From positions 1-64,000 of the forward strand of contig JAGWBU010000005.1 of NCBI GenBank assembly GCA_021295735.1: a DNA stretch of 64,000 bases. Direction: 5' to 3'. The stretch's first letter is position 1. Every line of letters begins with the position of its first letter. This DNA comes from Candidatus Poribacteria bacterium. Its GTDB lineage: Bacteria > Poribacteria > WGA-4E > WGA-3G. The notes under the pieces are model-generated. The model did not search any database, was not told the DNA's origin, and saw nothing but the letters and a program-made list of their open reading frames with translations. Shown piece after piece: positions 35,169 to 42,869 of the stretch. The translations under genes and the position numbers were made by a program.

Positions 35169-36116
35169 TTACTCGCTGCCGTTGTTCATGCCCAAAATGT
35201 GAGTGAACGCCTCAAAGTTCTCTGCGCGTAAAGCTTCGTTATGCAACTCTTGAAGTCGTTCAAGATCCTTGATGTTTTCCAATTCGGGTCTAAGCACTTG
35301 AACGTCGCGCCCAGCAAACCGAAACTCAAGCACCGCAAAGAGATCTCTAATAGTACTTTGTCGTGCCCCTCGTTGATAATACTCTTCTCCCGCCGTTTCT
35401 ACGAGATGTTGATATACTGAAGATTCTTGCACGATTCCCTCCTTTATAAAATCTGCAATTGCTTGATGCGGGTGAATTAAACCACTCATCACCCACTGTG
35501 ATACGAGAAGATTACTCCGAATATCTGTGGGCAACGAGAGTGTCTTTGTCCTTTCGTTACATTGAATTGCCCATTGGAGCCGTTCCATGCCAACCGGTGG
35601 CTGCATCAGCGGCGCGAACGGCATAAGCCCAGCATTTTGTTCATCAAAAACAGATTGCCCATCAAGTTGAATGAGACGAATCACTTTGTACTCAACAATG
35701 AACCGGTAATTAGGCACGTCTTGCCTGTAACCACCTGGATCATTCTGCCCGGCATTGGAGCGGAGATAAATTACGTGAGAAAAGATAGGCAAGCCGTATC
35801 TTTCATAACATCTACCGAGATAACCTACGTTGCGGCGCGCCATTTCAAGATCGGTGCTGTCGCCAACTTGAAACTCAATATGCACCAAGACCAATTCATC
35901 ACCCAGTAGCACCTTTATAAGATTATCTGTCCGGCGAACTTCTACTGTCGTCAATTCACCTTCAACAAATTCTATAAACTCAAAATCGGATCGTTCCAAG
36001 ACGGTCTGCAGGATGTCTTTAGGGAATTTCTGTAAAGTATCTTTAGTTACAATATCATATCTACCGTGCGGCAGTGATGCAAAGTCTGAATCAGGCTGCT
36101 CTCTTACGTAGATCAT
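35169..36116 (-). CDS. Rpn-like PD-(D/E)XK nuclease family protein
   Basis: A 315-residue protein from the ATG at 36116; a TTG at 36152 is an alternative start. It begins YDIVTKDTLQKFPKDIL, then RRTDNLIKVLLGDELVLVHIEFQVG (about residues 63-87), where the Asp and the IEFQ hydrophobic-Glu-x-Gln stretch are the catalytic pair of the Rpn/DUF4351-type PD-(D/E)XK fold. ARRNVGYLGRCYERY and the C-terminal FADFIKEG-like helices fit the same group. Members are recombination-promoting or transposase-like nucleases, typically in mobile or multi-copy families. Nearby genes give no further clue. Confidence 0.55.
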   Translation of the reverse strand: MIYVREQPDSDFASLPHGRYDIVTKDTLQKFPKDILQTVLERSDFEFIEFVEGELTTVEVRRTDNLIKVLLGDELVLVHIEFQVGDSTDLEMARRNVGYLGRCYERYGLPIFSHVIYLRSNAGQNDPGGYRQDVPNYRFIVEYKVIRLIQLDGQSVFDEQNAGLMPFAPLMQPPVGMERLQWAIQCNERTKTLSLPTDIRSNLLVSQWVMSGLIHPHQAIADFIKEGIVQESSVYQHLVETAGEEYYQRGARQSTIRDLFAVLEFRFAGRDVQVLRPELENIKDLERLQELHNEALRAENFEAFTHILGMNNGSE

Positions 36117-36182
36117 ATCAATATTGTACTCTATTCTGCCGTTGAATATCAACCTTCTTTACAGTGCACCTATTCTGAAGAA

Positions 36183-37145
36183 TCAATTCCCTGGATAGGC
36201 ACGGTTTTCCAATTCAGCGATGAATTTTTCTGAGGCGATAGCTGCCGCTGCACCTGCCCCTGCAGCGGTAATTGCTTGACGGAATACGTGGTCATGCACA
36301 TCACCCGCGGCAAAAACGCCATCTATGTTAGTGCGCTGCATCTCGTCCACAACGATATACCCCTGCTCGTCCATATTTATGACATCTGTGAACAGTTCTG
36401 TGTTCGGGATATGACCTATAAAGATAAACACACCGTCAATCGGGAAAAGTTCAGTCTCATTCGTTTTGACGTTTTTGAGTTTGGCACCCGTTACTTTTTC
36501 GTCATCTCCGCAAATTTCTTCAACAATAGTATCCCAAATAAACTTGATTTTATCATTTTTGAATGCGCGTTCCTGCATAATTTGGCTTGCACGGAGTTGG
36601 TCTCGGCGATGGACAATATAGACCTCAGAGGCATATTTCGTTAAGAAGATGCCTTCTTCCAATGCTGCGTCCCCGCCACCAACCACAATGAGTCGCTGGT
36701 CTTGGAAGAAAAATCCGTCACACGTCGCACAGTATGAAACACCGCGTCCTCCATATCCCTCTTCGCCAGGAATGTCCAGTGTGCGTGGTGAAGCACCAGT
36801 GCAGATAATTACAGATTTAGCGTGGTATTCTTTTCCATAAGTATTGACGACAAATGGATGTTGCGCGAAATCAACCGCTGTTACTGTATCAAATTTAACC
36901 TCAGTGCCAAACCGCTCTGCTTGTTCCTGCATGCCTTGAATGAAGACTGATGCCTCGTTGCCGAAAAATCCGGGGTAGTTCTCAAGGTCAAGTGTTAACG
37001 AAAGTTGCCCGCCAAGTGCATCACCCGTGATTAGAACCGGTTCCAGCATCGCACGGGATGTGTAGACACCTGCGGCAAAACCAGCAGTCCCACCGCCAAT
37101 TATTACGATATTTCTATTTTCAATGTTGTTTGTATTTGTATTCAT
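36183..37145 (-). CDS. trxB: thioredoxin reductase
   Basis: A 320-residue FAD/NADPH flavoprotein. FAD loop GGGTAG (17-22), active-site disulfide CATC (139-142), NADPH loop GGGDAA (156-161) with HRRDQLRA (179-186), and the C-terminal AAGDVHD are all present. It keeps cytoplasmic thioredoxin reduced. Length is normal for low-molecular-weight TrxB. No trx gene lies beside it. It is separated by about 30 bases from the Rpn-like gene downstream and by 101 from the methyltransferase gene upstream. Confidence 0.95.
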   Translation of the reverse strand: MNTNTNNIENRNIVIIGGGTAGFAAGVYTSRAMLEPVLITGDALGGQLSLTLDLENYPGFFGNEASVFIQGMQEQAERFGTEVKFDTVTAVDFAQHPFVVNTYGKEYHAKSVIICTGASPRTLDIPGEEGYGGRGVSYCATCDGFFFQDQRLIVVGGGDAALEEGIFLTKYASEVYIVHRRDQLRASQIMQERAFKNDKIKFIWDTIVEEICGDDEKVTGAKLKNVKTNETELFPIDGVFIFIGHIPNTELFTDVINMDEQGYIVVDEMQRTNIDGVFAAGDVHDHVFRQAITAAGAGAAAAIASEKFIAELENRAYPGN

Positions 37146-37190
37146 TGTATATTCAATTGCTTAAGATTAGGTATCTCAGAGTTGGACAGA

Positions 37191-37217
37191 CGCGCTTTGC
37201 AAACGCGCCGATCAAGG
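37191..37217. repeat. dispersed CGCGCTT-type repeat, copy 2 (related form)
   Basis: A motif beginning CGCGCTTTGCAAACGCGC in the gap upstream of trxB. It shares the CGCGCTT start and GATCA-type end with copies at 32895 and 58526 but differs inside. Confidence 0.45.
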
Positions 37218-37246
37218 TGTATTGTTAATTGTAAAATCTATTATAA

Positions 37247-38080
37247 TTATTCTGCGAATGGTGTTACGGTTAATCTCGGAATTCCATCAATAATCGGATA
37301 AGATTGCTTGCAAAATTTACAGTAGAGATTTTGTTCTCCCGATGTAATCTCACCTTTACACTGTGGACAGGCAAGGATTTCTTTTAGTGTTTTCGTTTGG
37401 CGGTTTCTACTTTTTGCTAAAGATGATTTTACACGAGATACAATGCTCCGCGGGACAGCACTTTTAAGCATCAGCCAAAAATCTTTGTCAGTTTGCTTTG
37501 AAAACGTAGATGTCAGAAGTTTTTCAACAGCCTGTGGAGATTGTAAATCCAACGGCGATTCTTGTTGATCCAATATCTCGTAATCAATCTTACCTTCCCA
37601 TTCATACTGAACAAGAAAGAGGTTATGATGCGTAATATGAAACTTCCTCCAGTACTTATCTTTTGCAGCCAACGTGTGAAAAAGCTGACCAAATTCGGCT
37701 CGCTTATCGTTTTTTTGTAAAACCAAACGACCATCAATCAGGTTTACGACCCAGTTATGATAATGCCATCCGTATATCCGTTCTCCAATCTCAGAAGGTG
37801 TTTCAATATAACCGCGAGGCGCTACACGTATCAACTCGGAAATGAGTAAATCTGGATCCTCAACATGTTCCAAAACATGTGCACAGATAATGTAGTCAAA
37901 CGTCTTGTCTGCAAAAGGGAGAAACTGCCCGTCTGCTTCCACCATCGGCCGGTCCGCGACAACCGTCCCGCCGCGTTGTTCGTCATCATCTATGAATTTA
38001 TCGCATAAAACATCTGATCGTGTTTTGGGGTTGTGTCCACTTCCGATCTCTAAAACAAAATCGTCTGCACGAATGTTCAT
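37247..38080 (-). CDS. SAM methyltransferase with C-terminal Trm112-like zinc domain
   Basis: A 277-residue protein. The N-terminal class I methyltransferase has motif I LEIGSGHNP (near 10-18) and CAHVLEHVEDP (near 66-76). The C-terminus, about 232-277, begins ILACPQCKGEI and contains CKFC, four Cys matching Trm112/UPF0434-like zinc domains that usually activate methyltransferases in trans. Here both parts are in one chain. Substrate unknown. It overlaps the upstream methyltransferase gene by an ATGA, so the two are coupled and may act on the same lipid or sugar. Confidence 0.75.
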   Translation of the reverse strand: MNIRADDFVLEIGSGHNPKTRSDVLCDKFIDDDEQRGGTVVADRPMVEADGQFLPFADKTFDYIICAHVLEHVEDPDLLISELIRVAPRGYIETPSEIGERIYGWHYHNWVVNLIDGRLVLQKNDKRAEFGQLFHTLAAKDKYWRKFHITHHNLFLVQYEWEGKIDYEILDQQESPLDLQSPQAVEKLLTSTFSKQTDKDFWLMLKSAVPRSIVSRVKSSLAKSRNRQTKTLKEILACPQCKGEITSGEQNLYCKFCKQSYPIIDGIPRLTVTPFAE

Positions 38081-38907
38081 TTTTGGACAACCATAGTGAT
38101 ATAGGGACTGATATATGGAAACATATTTGCAATAAATTTCCCTTTTATGCCAAAGCCAACGGCTTTTTTGACGATACTGAACCCGTTCAGTTTGAAAAAT
38201 TGTGCAAGATCAATCGGGTTCGCGTAATACGCGCTGTCGGCATCACCGCCGATAGCATCTGCTTGCAAATCTGGGTCACGATAAATAAAGTGCGGTGTTT
38301 TTGTCACAAAACGCTTTTTTATGTAAAGTCCGCAGTTCCGCTTAAACTGTTGCAATGCTTGCCGTTTTGTTTCTCCCCAAACAGGCCTGCCGGGTTTACC
38401 ACACACCAGATTGATCCAATCAAGAAAAGGTGTTAAGGGCGAACATAAGTTTGGTCCGGAAAGGACAATCTTGCCGCCTTTGCGGACAACCCGTCCCATC
38501 TCCTTCAATGCTGTCTCCACATCAGGTAGATGTTCTATTAACTCGTTTGAACAGATAACATCAAAAGACTCATTATCAAACGGTAGTTCCAAAACGTCAC
38601 ACACCTGATAGCGTAGTTTCGGGTTTTCCCAGTTCCGCGCTTCCTCAAGAAACAGCGGTGAAATGTCTGTTCCAACGACATCATAGTCTGCCTGATTGAG
38701 CAGCCGAGCGGAAATACCGTTCCCACAACCGAGATCCAAAATATTAGAACCCGACGGTGCATAACGGGTGACCAATTCTACATAATGTCGGAGGTAGACT
38801 TCATCATGTGCAGCTAAGAGGTCTTTATAGGTTTCCGACGTTTCGTAGAACTCACGCATTCGCTGACGGAGTTGCAATGGTGTTTCAGGTATAGGCGTTT
38901 CCATCAT
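38077..38907 (-). CDS. class I SAM-dependent methyltransferase
   Basis: A 276-residue enzyme. Motif I is NILDLGCGNG (55-64), followed by GTDISP and the UbiE-like SNELIEHLPD segment, then KGGKIVLSGPN. The C-terminal about 100 residues contain a hydrophobic helix near 230-250 that may contact membrane. It starts with two consecutive ATG codons. It is the first gene of a coupled pair with the Trm112-fused methyltransferase. Function is unknown; UbiE-like modification of a quinone or lipid is one possibility. Confidence 0.75.
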   Translation of the reverse strand: MMETPIPETPLQLRQRMREFYETSETYKDLLAAHDEVYLRHYVELVTRYAPSGSNILDLGCGNGISARLLNQADYDVVGTDISPLFLEEARNWENPKLRYQVCDVLELPFDNESFDVICSNELIEHLPDVETALKEMGRVVRKGGKIVLSGPNLCSPLTPFLDWINLVCGKPGRPVWGETKRQALQQFKRNCGLYIKKRFVTKTPHFIYRDPDLQADAIGGDADSAYYANPIDLAQFFKLNGFSIVKKAVGFGIKGKFIANMFPYISPYITMVVQK

Positions 38908-38961
38908 ATTAAGAGATACTATATACGTTTATTTGCAGTCCAGTAAAAAATAATTGGATTG

Positions 38962-39375
38962 TCAGAGTTCGTCTATAATCCATTCCCCATCGTGTTCTGG
39001 ATTATAGATTAACCCTTTTTTGATGTCAACACAAAGATCAAGCAGTTCCAAAACTACGTGTCCCACAAGAACCGGCAAATCTGATGGTAGTTCCGTTACA
39101 TCAAGCGTTCCTTCTCGCTCCAGGACCGTAAATCGAACTTCCGAATAAATAGTCCGGTTTACGATGCCGTTTGTGGTTCTTACCGGGGTACTGCTAACGG
39201 GTGTCAAGCCGAGTTGTTCAATGACCGGCTTCGGTAATGCCAACCGAGTTGCCCCTGTATCAACAACTGCATCTTCAATAGTCACTTGTCTAACCTCTTC
39301 AGGTTTGATGTAGCCAGCTTCCGCAAGAAACTGATCTGTACGATTCGCAAGTGTTATTTGGGTTGTATGTTTCAT
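38962..39375 (-). CDS. retropepsin-like (clan AA) aspartic protease-like protein
   Basis: A 137-residue single-lobe protein. VVDTGATRLALPK (37-49) is the catalytic DTGA loop of clan AA, followed by a beta-rich body and the LVGHVVLELLDLCVD segment typical of the C-terminal hydrophobic-hydrophobic-Gly pattern. A single lobe implies a homodimer, as in retropepsins. AAGGA precedes the ATG. No signal peptide. Such small bacterial proteins are common but little studied; substrates unknown. Confidence 0.75.
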   Translation of the reverse strand: MKHTTQITLANRTDQFLAEAGYIKPEEVRQVTIEDAVVDTGATRLALPKPVIEQLGLTPVSSTPVRTTNGIVNRTIYSEVRFTVLEREGTLDVTELPSDLPVLVGHVVLELLDLCVDIKKGLIYNPEHDGEWIIDEL

Positions 39376-39477
39376 GATGTTGTTCCTTCTGATCGGAATG
39401 AGGAATCTTTGTTACTGCAAAGGACACCAAGCGTTTCTAAACCTTATCTGTCCGTAGGACGATGTCGCTTACACATA

Positions 39478-39879
39478 CTATGAGCGGAGTGTATTCCACG
39501 GCGCTTCATCAAAAACATCAATGAGTTGGTATCCTTCTTCCCCTTTGCTTGGACTCAACGTAACAAACAACTTCGCAGGCTGATTTGAGACATTAAAAGA
39601 TGCGTGAACAATATCCGCTGCAATGAACACAGAATCACCAGCATTTAGCGTTTGCTTCTTATCTTCAAGCCATTGCTCTACGCTACCTTCTATAACGTAG
39701 ATAACCTCTTCCTGGTCGGGATGTTTATGAAAATCATGTCCGTATCCAGGTGAGAGGCTAACTTCCATTGCAACAATATCTTTTGCGCCTGTTGTTGCTG
39801 GGCGGCTAAGCCACCCGATTGTTCCCCAATCTAAATTATCTCTTTCAACTTCTTGAGACGCTATAAATTTTCCGTTCAC
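39478..39879 (-). CDS. cupin domain protein
   Basis: A 133-residue single cupin barrel. Motif 1 contains HDFHKHPDQEEVIYVIEG, with H51, H53 and E57 or E58, and motif 2 ends with H92 (DIVHASFN), the usual metal ligands. It probably binds a small molecule or metal. The start is a GTG with AAGGAG twelve bases upstream. No partner gene is evident, and the family is functionally very diverse. Confidence 0.8.
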   Translation of the reverse strand: MNGKFIASQEVERDNLDWGTIGWLSRPATTGAKDIVAMEVSLSPGYGHDFHKHPDQEEVIYVIEGSVEQWLEDKKQTLNAGDSVFIAADIVHASFNVSNQPAKLFVTLSPSKGEEGYQLIDVFDEAPWNTLRS

Positions 39880-39950
39880 GTTATATATATTCTCCTTTAT
39901 TTACTAAGAGAGTCGTCTTTCAATCTCAATTCTTGTTTCTTTTCAGAGGA

Positions 39951-40277
39951 TGTAGGTGAGCGTGTTTAACTCACCATAGGCGTCAATTTAAGACAACATC
40001 TATGTTTTTATGAACCTTTCTCAATACACATTATGATTGAGATTGTCCTACATTTAGCCCCAGCGGGGCGATATGTTTATAGCAACCGGTATTGACACTT
40101 CTCGAGCTCCGTAGGAGCGACATATAAGTTATACACATACCGCCTCTACGAGGCTCAAGAACACAGGACAACGCCTTTTCTATAAATATACCGCCTCTAC
40201 GAGGCTATAACAAACGTTAAAAACGGATTCAATACCTTAAATTGACAGTTATGGTGAGCGCATTAAGCTCACCTACA
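39951..40277. repeat. MITE-like inverted-repeat element containing four small hairpins
   Basis: A 42-bp inverted repeat bounds this gap: left 39951-39992 and right 40236-40277, identical except for an 8-base loop and 3 other bases (31 of 42). Each arm is itself a hairpin (GTAGGTGAG...CTCACC). Inside are four 5-3-5 palindromes: GCCCC-AGC-GGGGC (40057), GCTCC-GTA-GGAGC (40106) and GCCTC-TAC-GAGGC twice (40142, 40193; the latter two in an 18-base direct repeat). No ORF. This accounts for most of the 428-base gap between the cupin and LamG genes. Confidence 0.65.
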
Positions 40278-40307
40278 AGAAATACTTGAATAATGACTGT
40301 CAATCCT

Positions 40308-41081
40308 TTATTTATGGGATTTTATGGTCCCCCACGTTGTAGTTAATTTTGCACGTGGATCAACAGCAGTACTCGATTGATATCCGGATTCCATCTCAGC
40401 GATAACTTCTTCTTCACTGAGAGCGCGATTCCAGATACGAACCTCGTCAATCAGACCGAGAAACCTTCGATTGGCACCTTCCGCTGTTGTTCCGACATAA
40501 ACAACTGACGTATCAGCAGCGCCAGGCAGAGCATTTTTATCACCAAATTCACCGACCATTTCGCCGTTTAGCCAATAACGGTGTGTGCCATCATCTACCT
40601 GCCCAACAACATGCTGCCACTCATTGAGTGCAATCTTTCCTTCGCAAACGCTTCCGCTATTGCCAGCACTCAAATGTAAGCATTCACTCGGTGATTCTGT
40701 GTAGAAACTGTAAGAACGCGGACTATTACCCTTTGAAAGGATACCTTGCCAACGCTGTTCATTCGGTCCCATGTGTCTTTCTGCATTAATCCATGCCATT
40801 ACGGTTACACTCGTTTCAACGGTAAGAATCGGGTCGTGTGGTACTTCAATCCAATCACTTGTGCCATTAAATTTAAGCGCCTTTCCGAACTTACCATCTA
40901 CCAATTGAGGGGCACCCGTTATAGAACCATTATTAGCATATTTTGAATGGTCAATTGTCATGTCCCCATCAAGCTCATCAAAAGAGAAATAGAGGATAAG
41001 TGAATCATCTGATTCATCTGCGGCGTTAGCGTAAAATGCAACAAACACGGTAAGAATTAATACAACAAAGAAACTTCTCAT
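40308..41081 (-). CDS. secreted LamG/concanavalin-type protein, paralogue 1
   Basis: A 257-residue protein with a signal peptide (residues 1-20, ending ANA). One LamG/laminin-G-like beta-sandwich follows: SLILYFSFDELDGDMTIDHSK, KFGKALKFNGTSDWIEVP, WHHxxx-type EWQHVVGQVDDGTHRYWLNG, and the closing GLIDEVRIWNRALSEEEV. LamG domains bind sugars or proteins at the cell surface. GGAGG precedes the ATG. It is the third of three tandem paralogues and has the most diverged sequence. All end with the same (K)LTTTWGTIK-like tail. Confidence 0.8.
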   Translation of the reverse strand: MRSFFVVLILTVFVAFYANAADESDDSLILYFSFDELDGDMTIDHSKYANNGSITGAPQLVDGKFGKALKFNGTSDWIEVPHDPILTVETSVTVMAWINAERHMGPNEQRWQGILSKGNSPRSYSFYTESPSECLHLSAGNSGSVCEGKIALNEWQHVVGQVDDGTHRYWLNGEMVGEFGDKNALPGAADTSVVYVGTTAEGANRRFLGLIDEVRIWNRALSEEEVIAEMESGYQSSTAVDPRAKLTTTWGTIKSHK

Positions 41082-41175
41082 TAATTATTTTCCTCCAAAT
41101 TTTACTTCGGAAATCCCGAAGTCATATCATTAAGATTACAGTGACAGGAACAAACCGTATCACTATTAATTGAAT

Positions 41176-41952
41176 TTATCGTTTTTGAGTTTTAATAGTT
41201 CCCCACGTCGTTGTCAATTTTTGACGTGGATCAACAGGAAAAAGCTCAAAATGTCCTTTCTCCATCTGTTCAATAACTTCTTCTTCTGTAAGCGCACGGT
41301 TCCAGATGCGGACCTCGTCAATCAGACCGAGGAGCTCGCGATTTCCTTCATGTGTTCTCCCGATAAGGACATTTGCGGTATCAGCTTTGCCGGGAGGCTT
41401 CGGTTTTCCTCCGTATTCACCAACGTTTTTGCCGTTAATCCAATACCGGTGTGTTCCATTATCCGACTGCGCAACAACATGCTGCCACTCATTTAACGCG
41501 ACTTTCCCTTCTTGACAAACGCTTCCGCCACCGTTAACACTGAGGTGCATACATTCACTCGGGGATTCAGTATAGAAACTATAAGAACGAGGGGCATTGC
41601 CCTTTGCAACAATTCCTTGCCAACGTTGGGCATTAGGTCCCATATGTCTCTCAGTATTAATCCAAGCCATAACGGTAAAATCCTCATCAACGGTGAGAAT
41701 ATCATCATGTGGCACAACAACCCAGTCACTTGAACCGTTCAGTTCGAGCGCTTTACCGAATTTACCCTCAACATGTTTTGGATTACCCATCATTTCACCA
41801 TGGTTTTCATACTTTGAATGGTCAATTGTGTTTTTCCCATCAATTGTATCAAAAGACATGTAAAGGATAAGCGATTCCTCTGGTTCATTCAGCGCGTGGG
41901 CAAAAGAAGCCACAAACGCTATAAGTGTTAACATTACAAATAGAGTTTTCAT
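41176..41952 (-). CDS. secreted LamG/concanavalin-type protein, paralogue 2
   Basis: A 258-residue protein with a signal peptide (1-20) and one LamG domain. The start SLILYMSFDTIDGKNTIDHSKYEN and the end GLIDEVRIWNRALTEEEV frame the sandwich, and EWQHVVAQSDNGTHRYWING is its central strand pair. AAGGAGG lies right before the ATG. It is closely similar to paralogue 3 and shares the LTTTWGTIK tail. A role in binding polysaccharide or other surface material is inferred. Confidence 0.8.
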   Translation of the reverse strand: MKTLFVMLTLIAFVASFAHALNEPEESLILYMSFDTIDGKNTIDHSKYENHGEMMGNPKHVEGKFGKALELNGSSDWVVVPHDDILTVDEDFTVMAWINTERHMGPNAQRWQGIVAKGNAPRSYSFYTESPSECMHLSVNGGGSVCQEGKVALNEWQHVVAQSDNGTHRYWINGKNVGEYGGKPKPPGKADTANVLIGRTHEGNRELLGLIDEVRIWNRALTEEEVIEQMEKGHFELFPVDPRQKLTTTWGTIKTQKR

Positions 41953-42049
41953 TTTTCCTCCTTATTTATATAAATTAGAGAGTCTCCGCAAGTCTTTCTT
42001 GGATATACAGCAGAAACCCTTCGCGGACGAATCAAAATGACCGTCCATT

Positions 42050-42841
42050 TTATCGCTGTTGTGCCTTCAAATTACCCCAAATGGTAGCTAATTTTAGTTT
42101 CGGGTCAACAGCGAAAATCTCAAAATGCCCTTTTTCCATCTGTTTATTAATCTCTTCTTCAGAAAGGGCACGGTTCCAGATACGAACTTCGTCAATCATA
42201 CCGAGGAAATATCTAATATTTCCTCCTCCCGCAGTTCCGATAACAACAGGTGATATATCTTCTAAACCGGGAGGGTTCGGTTTGTTTACGATTTCTCCAA
42301 CTTTCTGACCATTAATCCAATAACGGTGGGTTCCATCATTCACTTGCGCCACAACATGTTGCCATTCGTTTAACTTGACTTCACCCTTGCAAACACTACC
42401 ACCACCTTGTGGTGGGCCTACACTGAAGTGCAAACATTTACTATTTTTCTCAGTCCAGAGACTATAGGAACGTGGGTTGTTCCCTTTTGCCAAGATACCT
42501 TGCCATTGCGCCTCATCAGGTCCTGTATGTCTCTCAGTATGAATCCAAGCCATGACCGTGACATCCTGATCCACGGTAAGCGATTCATGGTGTGGAATTT
42601 CAACAAATTCGGATACTCCGTTAAATTTAAGAGCTTTTCCGAATTTGCCCGCAACATGTTTAGGATTACCCATCATTTCGCCATGGTTTTCATACTTTGA
42701 ATGGTCAATTGTGCTTTTACCATCAATCGTATCAAAAGACATGTAAAGGATGAGCGAATCCTCCGGTTCATTTGCTGCATGTGCGAAAGATACTACAAAT
42801 ACTATAGAGATGAGTATTACAAATAAAGGTTTTATTTTCAT
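42050..42841 (-). CDS. secreted LamG/concanavalin-type protein, paralogue 3
   Basis: A 263-residue protein with signal peptide (1-22) and one LamG domain, most like paralogue 2: shared SLILYMSFDTIDGKSTIDHSKY, HVAGKFGKALKFNGVSEF and MIDEVRIWNRALSEEEI. It is the first of the tandem trio, 28 bases downstream of the FG-GAP/UnbV gene, which ties the trio to that operon. Weak ribosome site. The repeated family suggests expansion for ligand variety. Confidence 0.8.
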   Translation of the reverse strand: MKIKPLFVILISIVFVVSFAHAANEPEDSLILYMSFDTIDGKSTIDHSKYENHGEMMGNPKHVAGKFGKALKFNGVSEFVEIPHHESLTVDQDVTVMAWIHTERHTGPDEAQWQGILAKGNNPRSYSLWTEKNSKCLHFSVGPPQGGGSVCKGEVKLNEWQHVVAQVNDGTHRYWINGQKVGEIVNKPNPPGLEDISPVVIGTAGGGNIRYFLGMIDEVRIWNRALSEEEINKQMEKGHFEIFAVDPKLKLATIWGNLKAQQR

Positions 42842-42869
42842 GAATAACAGTGCCTATAGAAAATTAAAA

